From Dehalococcoidia bacterium (lineage in GTDB: Bacteria; Chloroflexota; Dehalococcoidia; Tepidiformales; Tepidiformaceae): a DNA stretch of 64,000 bases. The DNA lies in NCBI GenBank assembly GCA_020853755.1, contig JADYYG010000034.1, positions 35,296 through 99,295 of the forward strand, in the 5' to 3' direction. This document shows, in pieces, positions 41,802 to 49,957 of this stretch (its first letter is position 1; every line of letters begins with the position of its first letter). Under the pieces are notes generated by a model. That model was not told where the DNA came from and did not search any database. It saw only the letters and a list, made by a program, of their open reading frames with translations. The translations under genes were made by a program, and so were the position numbers.

Positions 41802-43535
41802 CTACGCTGTCGTGAGCTTCTTCCGGCCGTAATACGGCAGGTCGACCTCGCCGTCGGTGACGGTGGGCTTGGCCATCGCAATCGACGTGGCGTGCGGCTG
41901 GTTCGGGTCGGTGATGACGTTGATGCAGGCGGTCTTCCCGGAAGCGAGCGACCGCTGCAAGGCGGGACCGATTTCGGATGCTTTCGTGACGAACTCGGAG
42001 TGCGCGCCGAAACCTGCGGCGACCAGGTCGTACCGCGTCGACCCGAGTTCGGCGCCCACGACGCGCCCGGCGCCGTACCGGGTGCGCTGGCCGTGGCGAA
42101 TCATTCCCCAGCCCTGGTCGTTGTTCACGACGACGACGATCGGGATGTTGTGGCGAACTGCCGTGTCAAACTCGGCGATGTTCAGGCCGGCCGAGCCGTC
42201 GCCGAGGATGGCGACGACGCGCTTCTCCGGGTGGGCGACCTTCGCGGCGATGGCGAAAGGGATTCCGACGCCGAGGCAGCCGAGGTAGCCGTGACTGAGC
42301 CATGAGCCGCCTTCGAGGATGATCGCCTGCTCGGCCATCCAGATGGATGTCTCGCCGCCGTCGGCGACGATGATGCCGTCCCCGGCGATGGTGTCGGCGA
42401 TGACCCGGGCGAGCCGCGACTGGTGAATCGGCTCGTCGCGCGCGGCCGGGCCGTCGTGCATCGCGCGCATCGCTTTCTTGCTCCCTTCAAGAGCCGTCAG
42501 CCACTCTTTGTGCTCCTTGAAGGTGCGGCCACGGGCGCGCTCCATCAGGGCGCGGAGCGTTTCGCGGACGTCCCCCGCGAGGGCGACTTCGATGTCGCGG
42601 CTGCGGCCAATCTCCTCGGGTTCGATGTCGACCTGGATGACGCTTGCAGACTCGGGGATGATCGACCGCGGCGCCGTGCCAGTGTTCATGCCCACGCGCG
42701 CGCCAAGGAGCATCACGACGTCGGGCGGGCCGCCGGCGGCTTGCGCTGCGAGCGGCGAGGCGGCGAGGGCGAAGCTGCCGTAACCGAGGTGGCTCCATTC
42801 GGGCACGAGTCCGCGCGCCTTGGAGTTTGCGAAGACGGGCGCCGCGGTCATGGCCGCGAACTGCCGGAGCTCCTCCTGTGCGCCCGAAAAGAACGCTCCG
42901 CCGCCTGCGAAGATGGCAGGACGGTCGGCCTTTTCGAGGAGGTCGAGCGCGGCATCGAGGCTCTCAGGGTCGGGCGTCATGCGGTGCGCGCCGTTGTGCG
43001 TCGACAGGTGCGGCGCCGAGGTGTCTTCGAACGGTGTGAAAAGGACGTCGATGGGGATGTCGAGGAAGACCGGCCCGGGCCTGCCCGAGGTCGCCTGCCG
43101 CCAGGCCATCATGAGGTACTCGGCCACCCGCTCCGGCTGGAGGACGGTGTGCGCGAACTTCGTGACCGGCGCGACGAGGCCGATCTGGTCCATGCCCTGC
43201 AGTGGCATCCGGTCGTCGTCGCGGATCGGACTGCGGCCGGCGATGCAGATGAGCGGGATCGCATCCATGTAGGCATTCGCGATGCCGGTCACGGCGTTCG
43301 TGACGCCCGGTCCGGCAGTGACGAAGGCCACACCCGGCTTGCCAGTCGCGCGTGCATAGCCGTCAGCCATGTGGACAGCGGCAGCTTCGTGGCGCGTGTC
43401 GATAATGCGGACGCCGTGGTCGAGGCAGGCCTGGAAGATCGGGTCAAGGTGGCCCCCGGAGAGCGCGAACACCTCACGAACACCGTATTCGACCAATGTG
43501 CGAACGAGCAGGTCACCGGGTTGCATCGACGCCAT
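41802..43535 (-). CDS. ThDP-dependent enzyme of the acetolactate synthase group, benzaldehyde-lyase-like
   Basis: This 577-aa protein has the three ThDP domains: Pyr (catalytic E50 in IDTRHEAAAVHMADGYARATG), central (DVVMLLGARVGMNTG) and PP (GDGSAGLNIAEFDTAV to VVVNNDQGWGM, the Mg-ThDP motif). The first 60 residues and the TAGPGVTNAVTGIANAYMD block resemble, as I recall it, benzaldehyde lyase of Pseudomonas fluorescens, which cleaves and forms acyloins; oxalyl-CoA decarboxylase and 2-hydroxyacyl-CoA lyase are alternatives. The FAD loop of true acetolactate synthase is not evident. ATG 43535 follows GGAGG. It diverges from an alpha/beta hydrolase. Confidence 0.82.
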   Translation of the reverse strand: MASMQPGDLLVRTLVEYGVREVFALSGGHLDPIFQACLDHGVRIIDTRHEAAAVHMADGYARATGKPGVAFVTAGPGVTNAVTGIANAYMDAIPLICIAGRSPIRDDDRMPLQGMDQIGLVAPVTKFAHTVLQPERVAEYLMMAWRQATSGRPGPVFLDIPIDVLFTPFEDTSAPHLSTHNGAHRMTPDPESLDAALDLLEKADRPAIFAGGGAFFSGAQEELRQFAAMTAAPVFANSKARGLVPEWSHLGYGSFALAASPLAAQAAGGPPDVVMLLGARVGMNTGTAPRSIIPESASVIQVDIEPEEIGRSRDIEVALAGDVRETLRALMERARGRTFKEHKEWLTALEGSKKAMRAMHDGPAARDEPIHQSRLARVIADTIAGDGIIVADGGETSIWMAEQAIILEGGSWLSHGYLGCLGVGIPFAIAAKVAHPEKRVVAILGDGSAGLNIAEFDTAVRHNIPIVVVVNNDQGWGMIRHGQRTRYGAGRVVGAELGSTRYDLVAAGFGAHSEFVTKASEIGPALQRSLASGKTACINVITDPNQPHATSIAMAKPTVTDGEVDLPYYGRKKLTTA

Positions 43536-43646
43536 CACGATCCTCCACGGGCAGAAAACCCCACCGGAGCTTGGCCTCGCCGCGCCGCAATGGCATATGA
43601 CGGCGCGCATACCGGTCGCTGGCCGGTTCGGGTCAGCGTGCCGGCT

Positions 43647-44513
43647 ATGAACATCTCCGAACGTGCCGTGTCCTACTTTTCCGAAGGCGACAGGTTGGCC
43701 GGCGTGGTCTACCAGGACGCGGACCTCGCGGGCCCTCGCCCGGGCATCGTGCTCTGTCACGGCTTCACCGCGATCAAGGAGATCATCCTCCCGGACTACG
43801 CACGTGCCTTTGCCCGGGCGGGTTTCGTCGCCCTCGCCTTCGACTACCGCGGGTTCGGAGAGAGCGAAGGGCTCCCGGGCCGCCTGGTAGCGCGCAGGCA
43901 ACTCGAAGACATCCGCAATTCGGTGACGTTCCTGCGCACGCTCCCGGAGGTCGATCCGGAGCGGGTTGGCCTCTGGGGCACGAGTTATGGCGCAGCGAAC
44001 GTCATTGTCGCCGCCTCCGAGGACGACCGGGTGCGCTGCGTCACCGCGCAGGTCGGCTTTTCCGACGGGGCTCGCGGGCTCCCCGCCGCCCGGCCGATCA
44101 TCGAAGCGGAGCGCGTGAAGCGGGTGCTGAAGAACGAAGTCACGCTCGTCGAGCCGCTGCAGGTGCTGAGCGACCCCGAAACGGTGGCCTTCTTCTCGGA
44201 GGCGCGGAAGTCGCACCCGCGCCTGAGCCAGCCGATCTCGACGGAGTTCTTCGAGGCGCATTCACGCCACCGGCCCATCAAGGCGGTAGCTGAGCTTACG
44301 AATTGCCCGTTGCTCCTGGTGGCCGCCGAGAACGATACGCTCACCCCGGCCGGTGACTCCGAGGCGCTCTACGCTGCCGCGCCGGAGCCACGCCGCCTGG
44401 TGATTATTCCCGGGATTCGCCACTACGAGATTTACAGTGGCGAACCACTGTGCCAGTCGGCGGCTGAGGCGGTCGCGTGGTTCAACGAACACCTCAGGCC
44501 GGCTGCGAAGTAG
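43647..44513 (+). CDS. Alpha/beta hydrolase
   Basis: This 288-aa protein has the oxyanion-hole HG in VLCHGFTAIKEI, DYRGFGESEG, the nucleophile elbow GTSYGAAN, catalytic Asp in AAENDTLTP and His in IPGIRHYEIYSG. It is of the dienelactone-hydrolase/cocaine-esterase-like group (family typically 280-300 aa). Substrate is unknown; diverging from the ThDP enzyme and next to the CoA-transferase operon suggests catabolism. ATG 43647 is chosen; an upstream in-frame ATG at 43590 adds 19 residues without family similarity. Confidence 0.85.
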   Translation: MNISERAVSYFSEGDRLAGVVYQDADLAGPRPGIVLCHGFTAIKEIILPDYARAFARAGFVALAFDYRGFGESEGLPGRLVARRQLEDIRNSVTFLRTLPEVDPERVGLWGTSYGAANVIVAASEDDRVRCVTAQVGFSDGARGLPAARPIIEAERVKRVLKNEVTLVEPLQVLSDPETVAFFSEARKSHPRLSQPISTEFFEAHSRHRPIKAVAELTNCPLLLVAAENDTLTPAGDSEALYAAAPEPRRLVIIPGIRHYEIYSGEPLCQSAAEAVAWFNEHLRPAAK

Positions 44514-44531
44514 CTCAGCGAGCGGATTGGC

Positions 44532-45362
44532 CTACGCCCGGACGTACTTCTCGCCGTCCCAGGTGATCCAGCTGCCGGCCGCATCGGTGGTCTGGCCGCG
44601 CACGTCCAGCTCGGTCCGCAGCAGGTGCAGTTCCTCTTCCGTCGGGGGCTCGATCACCTGCACCTCAGGGGCGATGAGCGGCTTCCATTCGCATTCAGCC
44701 AGGATCTCATCGACCGTGACCCAGGGAACGCGCGCCATGAGACGCAGCCGGCGGTCTTCGTAGTCGTACATCGCCCAGGGGGTGACCACGCGCCAGGGGC
44801 CAGTGTCGCGCGGCAGCCCGGCTCGTTCACGGGCGCCCGGCGTGCCATCGAGGAACCCCGGCGACGAGATGAAGTCGACCTCTTTGACGAACTTCCGGCG
44901 TTCCTGGTCGGTGATGAGGATGGTGCGCCAGCAGCAGGCAGCGATGGTGTCCGCCCCGCCGGGACCGCCAAAGCGGCGGCCGCTGCCGCCGTACTCGCCG
45001 AGGAACGTCGAGTTGATGTTGCCGTGCTGGTCCACCTGGAGCGTGTTGAGCACGCCATAGTCCATGTGCCCGAGTTGGGCATGGAGCCCGGCGGAGTTCA
45101 TCGTGCCCCAGAGGAGGGCGTGGTGAACGGCCCGGGAGGCGACCATCGTCATCATCGGTTCGAACGGGAGCAGCGGCTCCGGCGCCACGACGCCGTCCTC
45201 GGTGATGTACTGCGCGTCCGGGGCGTACAGCTTCTGGCCCAGCAGGACCGAGTAGAGCGGGGTCCCGCCGCCCGCAGCCCAATAGGTGCGGCCGTTTTCG
45301 ACGAGGTGTGCGACGGTGCACATTGCGACTTCACGTTCGGAGAATGCTTCGGCCCTGGTCAT
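44532..45362 (-). CDS. CoA-transferase, beta subunit (glutaconate CoA-transferase / IpdB type)
   Basis: This 276-aa protein has the family I CoA-transferase beta fold: VAHLVENGRTYWAAGGGTP at the N-terminus, QLGHMDYGVLNTLQVDQHGN in the core, FGGPGGADTIAACCWRTILI and the acidic C-terminus. Such subunits exchange CoA between acyl groups or, in IpdAB, open the last ring of steroid CD-ring degradation. It starts within the stop of the alpha-subunit gene (ATGA). Its position at the end of an operon with thiolase and acyl-CoA dehydrogenase supports a dicarboxyl- or ring-derived CoA ester as substrate. Confidence 0.85.
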   Translation of the reverse strand: MTRAEAFSEREVAMCTVAHLVENGRTYWAAGGGTPLYSVLLGQKLYAPDAQYITEDGVVAPEPLLPFEPMMTMVASRAVHHALLWGTMNSAGLHAQLGHMDYGVLNTLQVDQHGNINSTFLGEYGGSGRRFGGPGGADTIAACCWRTILITDQERRKFVKEVDFISSPGFLDGTPGARERAGLPRDTGPWRVVTPWAMYDYEDRRLRLMARVPWVTVDEILAECEWKPLIAPEVQVIEPPTEEELHLLRTELDVRGQTTDAAGSWITWDGEKYVRA

Positions 45363-46357
45363 GCGCTGTACCCATCCTTTGCGACTTCCCGGGCGGTCAT
45401 GGCTTCCAGCTTCGCCGCCCCGACTCGCTCGTTCAGCATTTCGGCGAAGGTGGCGAATGGCCGCACCCACTTGTCCAGGTAGGCCTGGACCTGGTCGGTC
45501 ATGATGGCCCGGAAGATTTCGAACACCACCTCCGGGTCGGAACCGTAGTACCCCGGGCAGGTTCCCGGATAGCTCCCGTGCGGGGAATGCACCACCGCAT
45601 CCACAGCGTAGTAGGGGATGCTCGTGGCGCCAGGCTTGGCGCGGATGTCGTCGGTCTCGATGATCTCTTCGGCCGAGATGATGACCTTCCGGGAGGCCAG
45701 CGCCGACTCGACGTCGGAAATGCCGGTGCCGAACACGCGCGCGTTGCCGTACACGTCAGCCTGGTGGACATGGATGATGGCGACGTCGGGGTTCAGCGCC
45801 GGGACGATGGTGATCGGGTCGCCGGTGTAGGGGTCGGTTATCAGTTTGGCGCCCGAATGGTCGAAACCGTCGGTGCCGCCGAAGGACCGCACCGGGAGGA
45901 ACGGGATGCCCATCGCCCCAGCCTGGAGGCGGGTGGTCATGATGACGTTGCTGTACTCGAAGACTTCGAGCCGGCCTTCGCGCAGGGCGCGGTCGATCGG
46001 CGGCGATGAGAGGAAGAAGCCGCAGTCGGCGCGCGAGACGCAGCCGGCATCAACCAGCAAGGCAACGTCCACATAGGTGAACTTGCCGGCGGCCCAGAGT
46101 TGCTTCTTCTCCTGGCGAATGATCTCGTGGACCAGTTCGTTTGGCCCCCGCATCAGGTAGTTGCATTCGTATGCCAGGTAGTCGCCGTCGGCTACGAAGC
46201 GTTCGACAGCTTCGCGCGCGCTCATCAGCCGCGGGGTCAACGCGCGCTGCTTGTTGTCGCGGACATAAGCGCGGAACCCATCGGGATCGACCTTCAGGTA
46301 CGCCGATGTGCCCTCCCGAAGGATCGGCAGGGAGCGCCGCGCCGCCGGGGCCGTCAT
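45359..46357 (-). CDS. CoA-transferase, alpha subunit (glutaconate CoA-transferase / IpdA type)
   Basis: This 332-aa partner has SAREAVERFVADGDYLAYECN near the start (family: GxxxxxxGF-like), MGIPFLPVRSFGGTDGF, PDVAIIHVHQADVYGNARVFG, and a C-terminal extension of ~60 residues compared with shorter family members. It forms a heterodimer with the following gene. ATG 46357 overlaps the thiolase stop by four bases. The catalytic acid of the pair cannot be placed confidently by eye. IpdAB-type hydrolases are the alternative to true transferases. Confidence 0.85.
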   Translation of the reverse strand: MTAPAARRSLPILREGTSAYLKVDPDGFRAYVRDNKQRALTPRLMSAREAVERFVADGDYLAYECNYLMRGPNELVHEIIRQEKKQLWAAGKFTYVDVALLVDAGCVSRADCGFFLSSPPIDRALREGRLEVFEYSNVIMTTRLQAGAMGIPFLPVRSFGGTDGFDHSGAKLITDPYTGDPITIVPALNPDVAIIHVHQADVYGNARVFGTGISDVESALASRKVIISAEEIIETDDIRAKPGATSIPYYAVDAVVHSPHGSYPGTCPGYYGSDPEVVFEIFRAIMTDQVQAYLDKWVRPFATFAEMLNERVGAAKLEAMTAREVAKDGYSA

Positions 46358-47589
46358 CGCACCAGAACCGAGACGCACATGGCCGCCGCATCCGAGCCGA
46401 TGTTGCCGCCGCCGTTGTGGGCGAGCCCCACCTTCGCGCCTTCGACCTGCCGGGCGCCGCTCGATCCGCGGAGTTGCTCCGTCAGTTCGACGATCTGGGC
46501 GATGCCCGTCGCGCCGACCGGGTGACCCTTGCGAAGCAGTCCACCGGAGGTGTTGACCGGGATTGGGCCGCCGAGCCGGGTGGCGCCGGTGTCGATGAGG
46601 CGTCCGCCGTCACCCTTCGCGCAGAGGCCAAGCGATTCGTAGGCCATCACTTCGGCGGGGGCGGAGGCGTCGTGCAGTTCGATGACGCTGAGGTCGCTCG
46701 GGCCGAGTCCGGCCTGAGCATACGCTTCCTGGGCGCAGAGTTCGGCTGCGCCGCCTTCTTCGCCGGGCGCGTGGTCCCAACCCGAATGCAGGGCGATGGC
46801 TGCCACCCGCACCGGGTTCGAAAGCCCGAGTTCGCGCGCCTTCTTCTCGCTGATGACAACAACCGCAGCCGCGCCGTCACCGATGGGCGAGCACATTGGC
46901 CGGGTGAGCGGCGCCGCGATCATCGGCGCGGCGAGCACATCTTCGACCGAGAGCGCCTCGCGGAACTGCGCGCGGGGGTTGAGGCTGCCGTGGAAGGAGT
47001 TCTTCGCACTGACCCCTGCGAACTGCTGCACGGTCGTGCCGTAGCGCTTCATATGGTTGCGCGCCGCGGCCGCATAGATGTCCATGAACATCGAGCGGTT
47101 CTCGCCCGCGCCTTCACCGGAGGAGCCCGGGGTGGCTTCCTTTGCACCGGCTTTCAGGCGCGCCATGATCTCTTCCATCGCCTCGACATCAACGGCGCCG
47201 CTGAATGCCGAGAAACTCTTGCGCTTGTCTTCGTGATAGAGCTTCTCGACGCCGACCGCGAGGACCACGTCGTACAGTCCGGCGGTGACCATTGCCGCCG
47301 CCTGGTGAAACGCGGTTGAGGCGCTGGCACAGGCGTTCTCGACGTTGATCACCGGGATTTTGCCGATGCCGGCAGAACGCAACACCACCTGGCCGCGGAT
47401 GCACTCCTGCCCCGTTACGAGCCCGGCTGCTGCGTTGCCGACGAATGCCGCCTCGATGTCGGCGTTCGTCATGCCTGCGTCGGCGATGGCACTCTGGATA
47501 GCTTCTGTACCGATGGATTTGAGTCCCCGGTCCAGCATTTTGCCGAAGGGGGTCATCCCCACCCCGGCGATGACCGCGTTCATCTTCAT
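46354..47589 (-). CDS. SCP2-type thiolase (lipid-transfer-protein-like acetyl-CoA acyltransferase)
   Basis: This 411-aa thiolase has the nucleophile C87 in NVENACASASTAF, HGP-like segment INTSGGLLRKGHPVGATG with H356, and the terminal NGGGNIGSDAAAMCVS. The usual C-terminal CxG is CVS here. This is the SCP2/Ltp branch, which handles branched or cyclic acyl-CoAs and sometimes acts by retro-aldol cleavage (Ltp2) in steroid side-chain degradation. GDGAAAVV is present. It lies between nitroreductase and CoA-transferase genes in one operon. Confidence 0.86.
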   Translation of the reverse strand: MKMNAVIAGVGMTPFGKMLDRGLKSIGTEAIQSAIADAGMTNADIEAAFVGNAAAGLVTGQECIRGQVVLRSAGIGKIPVINVENACASASTAFHQAAAMVTAGLYDVVLAVGVEKLYHEDKRKSFSAFSGAVDVEAMEEIMARLKAGAKEATPGSSGEGAGENRSMFMDIYAAAARNHMKRYGTTVQQFAGVSAKNSFHGSLNPRAQFREALSVEDVLAAPMIAAPLTRPMCSPIGDGAAAVVVISEKKARELGLSNPVRVAAIALHSGWDHAPGEEGGAAELCAQEAYAQAGLGPSDLSVIELHDASAPAEVMAYESLGLCAKGDGGRLIDTGATRLGGPIPVNTSGGLLRKGHPVGATGIAQIVELTEQLRGSSGARQVEGAKVGLAHNGGGNIGSDAAAMCVSVLVR

Positions 47590-47600
47590 GCCAGTACTCC

Positions 47601-48389
47601 TTAAATGAGGCCGTTGCCCTTGATCGCCAGGGCCTTGCGGAGGTACTCGAGTTCGGCCTCACGCCACGACGCCGGTGATTGCGATTGGATCATACTGTCA
47701 CGAATGAGTTCGTCCACTACCGCCTGTGAGCGCGGGAACGGTTTCCCGTAGCCGTTCATCGAGAACAGCTTCTCGAACGGCTGCCGGGGCCGCTGGCCGC
47801 CAGCGTCGGCACTCTCGGCCGGGTAGCCGACGGTCTGGAGGATAAGGATGCGGGCACTGTCAGGCAGGCCGAGGTTCTTCTTCATCTTTTCCGTGTTGCC
47901 GCCGCCAAGCAGGCATGTCCCGAGGCCCTGCTCAAAGGCCATGAGCGTCGCCTGGGCGATGCCCTGCCCGCAGTCCATCTCGTTCATGCCCGGCTCCTTC
48001 AGCCGTTCCTTGATGCCGGAGAAGAAGGGGATCAGTTGGCGCTCCAGCGCTTCGTGCTTGTCTTCGCCGAAGCCGAGGGCGCCGGCCCGCAGGAGTTCGC
48101 GCAGGCGGTCGGACTGTTCGTCGACCGCCGCGGTTTCGACGTACCAGACGATGACGACAGGTGCGATGCGGATCTGGTAGCCGGCCACCGGGGCCGTAAT
48201 CGCGTCGATGACCTCCTGGGGAGCCGTGTCCTTGAAGACGACGACCGCGCGCAGCGACTGGACGTTGCCCCAGTGCGAAGCGATGCGCGCGGCTTCGAGC
48301 ATGCGCTGCACCTTCTCCGGTTCGACTGGCTTGTAGGGGAGCATGAAGCGGATGGACCGCCGGTTGCCGATGACTTCTCTGAGTTCCAA
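47601..48389 (-). CDS. Nitroreductase-family flavoprotein
   Basis: This 262-aa FMN enzyme has the N-terminal NRRSIRFMLPYKP, FMN-binding ARIASHWGNVQSLRAVV, the central LMAFEQGLGTCLLGGGN and the C-terminal helix that swaps in the dimer. It reduces nitro groups, quinones or enones with NAD(P)H; in a beta-oxidation operon an enoyl or ring reductase role is possible. Starts 29 bases after the acyl-CoA dehydrogenase stop, ends 11 bases before the thiolase start. Confidence 0.85.
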   Translation of the reverse strand: MELREVIGNRRSIRFMLPYKPVEPEKVQRMLEAARIASHWGNVQSLRAVVVFKDTAPQEVIDAITAPVAGYQIRIAPVVIVWYVETAAVDEQSDRLRELLRAGALGFGEDKHEALERQLIPFFSGIKERLKEPGMNEMDCGQGIAQATLMAFEQGLGTCLLGGGNTEKMKKNLGLPDSARILILQTVGYPAESADAGGQRPRQPFEKLFSMNGYGKPFPRSQAVVDELIRDSMIQSQSPASWREAELEYLRKALAIKGNGLI

Positions 48390-48418
48390 ATGGGGTCTCC
48401 TTTACGGATGGGTGAGCT

Positions 48419-49621
48419 TCAGAGGCGGGAGGCGCCCACAAGGCTGAGGATGTCGTTGCAGCCGTCCTCGATCATCGAGGCGCGGGCGTCGCGCATCAGC
48501 TTCTCGATCGGGAAGGCCCGGGTGAGGCCGTTGCCGCCGAAGATCTGGAGCGCCTGGCTGGCGACTTCGAAGGCCGTGGTCGTGGAGTACACCTTTGAGG
48601 CGATCGAGTACTGGATGAGCGGCGGGTTCGTCGCGTTGTAGTGCGCCACCCTGCGCGAAAGCGATCGGGCCGCTTCCACCTGGGTGAACATCTTGAAGAT
48701 GCGGGCCTTCACGCTCTGGTGTTCCATGATCGGGACGCCGCCCTGGACGCGGTTCTTCGCGTAGTCGACGGCGTGTTCGAGGGCAGCCCGCGCCACACCG
48801 ACGAAGCAGGTGCCCATCCCGGCGTTGGCGCCGGTCAGGATCTGCTCGACAACCGCGCCGTAGGCCTCGCAGCCAACGACCATGTACTCGGCCGGGATGC
48901 GGACTTCATCGAAGAAGATCTCGCCCTGGTTGAGTGCGCGCTGGCCGAGCTTGTCGGTGGGCTTGCCGCGGGAAACGCCGGGCAGGTCAAGCGGGACGAC
49001 GGCGACACCGCCCCCGTGGAAGCCCTGTGAGGGATCGATCGTGCAGAAGAGCGCGGCTACGGTTGCGATAGAGCCGTTCGAGACCCAGGCAGATTTCTGC
49101 CCGCGGATGATGTAGTCGTCGCCGTCACGCGTGGCAATGCAGTTCGCGCGGATCTTCGGGTCGCGGAAGTGCGGTTCGGTGACGGTGAGCGTGTCGCTGC
49201 CGTGGTCAGGTTCCGTGACTGCCCAGCAGCCGATTTCGTCCTTTCCGGAACGGACATAACGGTCCACCAGGGCCTGGCGGCCGGACATCATCGCGAACGT
49301 TTTGTGGAAGTTTGAGACGCTGAGGCTGATGGCGAGGCCGGAGTCGCCCCAGCCCATCTCCTCGCTGACGATCGCCCGGAGCCGCGCCCGTTCGAACGGC
49401 GACATCTCGGCCGTCACGGACTCCATGTCGGAAAGGCCAGCTTCACGGTACTTCTTGAAGACCTCCCAGAGCAGCGACCCTGAGGAGATAACGTCCTGCG
49501 GGTCGTGGAGTTGGTCGAGCTGCGTGCCGATCGGCCGCATGACATCTTTTGCGAACTGGTGGGCGCGGTCCCGGATCGCCCGCTCTGTATCGGAAAGCCC
49601 CACTTCGATATCGGTGATCAC
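48419..49621 (-). CDS. Acyl-CoA dehydrogenase
   Basis: This 400-aa FAD enzyme introduces an alpha,beta double bond in acyl-CoA. The N-terminal helical domain (1-120), CWAVTEPDHGSD (FAD-binding), GQKSAWVSNGS, and the C-terminal helical domain with QALQIFGGNGLTRAFPIEKLMRDARA are typical. The Glu in SMIEDGCND corresponds to the base of the short-chain type. GTG 49621 is a tentative start; no strong ribosome binding site is seen there. First gene of the minus-strand catabolic operon and divergent from the molybdoenzyme operon. Confidence 0.88.
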   Translation of the reverse strand: MITDIEVGLSDTERAIRDRAHQFAKDVMRPIGTQLDQLHDPQDVISSGSLLWEVFKKYREAGLSDMESVTAEMSPFERARLRAIVSEEMGWGDSGLAISLSVSNFHKTFAMMSGRQALVDRYVRSGKDEIGCWAVTEPDHGSDTLTVTEPHFRDPKIRANCIATRDGDDYIIRGQKSAWVSNGSIATVAALFCTIDPSQGFHGGGVAVVPLDLPGVSRGKPTDKLGQRALNQGEIFFDEVRIPAEYMVVGCEAYGAVVEQILTGANAGMGTCFVGVARAALEHAVDYAKNRVQGGVPIMEHQSVKARIFKMFTQVEAARSLSRRVAHYNATNPPLIQYSIASKVYSTTTAFEVASQALQIFGGNGLTRAFPIEKLMRDARASMIEDGCNDILSLVGASRL

Positions 49622-49775
49622 TCTGCAGTGCCCCCTTCTTCGTATCGGGCGGACAGTAGGCTGAGGATGGTTCAACTCGATATGACGGTGATCATGAATG
49701 GGGGGCGGCGAAGGCGACTACGTTGGCCAGCGACGGCCGCAGGGACACGAACAGCGGGCCGCCCGGAGGCAGGGA

Positions 49776-49919
49776 ATGTTTGCACCTTCCATCAACGTCG
49801 ATCTCGAGAAGCTGAAGGGTTCTGAAGAGACCCCGCCTCCCGCACGGAAGGCTCGCAAGGTGGCGGCACGCGGCGGCGCAGCGGCGAACAAGGCCGCGGA
49901 GAAGCCCGCGAAGGACTGA
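49776..49919 (+). CDS. 47-aa Lys/Ala-rich small protein preceding the molybdoenzyme operon
   Basis: ATG 49776 with GGAGGCAGG at -5 opens a 47-residue protein beginning MFAPSINVDLEKLKGSEE and ending in an Ala/Lys-rich tail with repeats AARGGAAANKAAEKPAKD. It has no membrane helix or metal motif. It lies 38 bases before the alpha-subunit start, so may be the first gene of that operon. I know no family for it. Confidence 0.55.
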   Translation: MFAPSINVDLEKLKGSEETPPPARKARKVAARGGAAANKAAEKPAKD

Positions 49920-49957
49920 ACGTCCGCCGCCTCCCTGGAAACTGGATTGGGGACAGA

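Noticed and set aside
42423..43646. An upstream extension of the alpha/beta hydrolase frame antisense to the ThDP enzyme.
   Set aside because: The extension encodes no family sequence; the hydrolase fold begins after ATG 43647.
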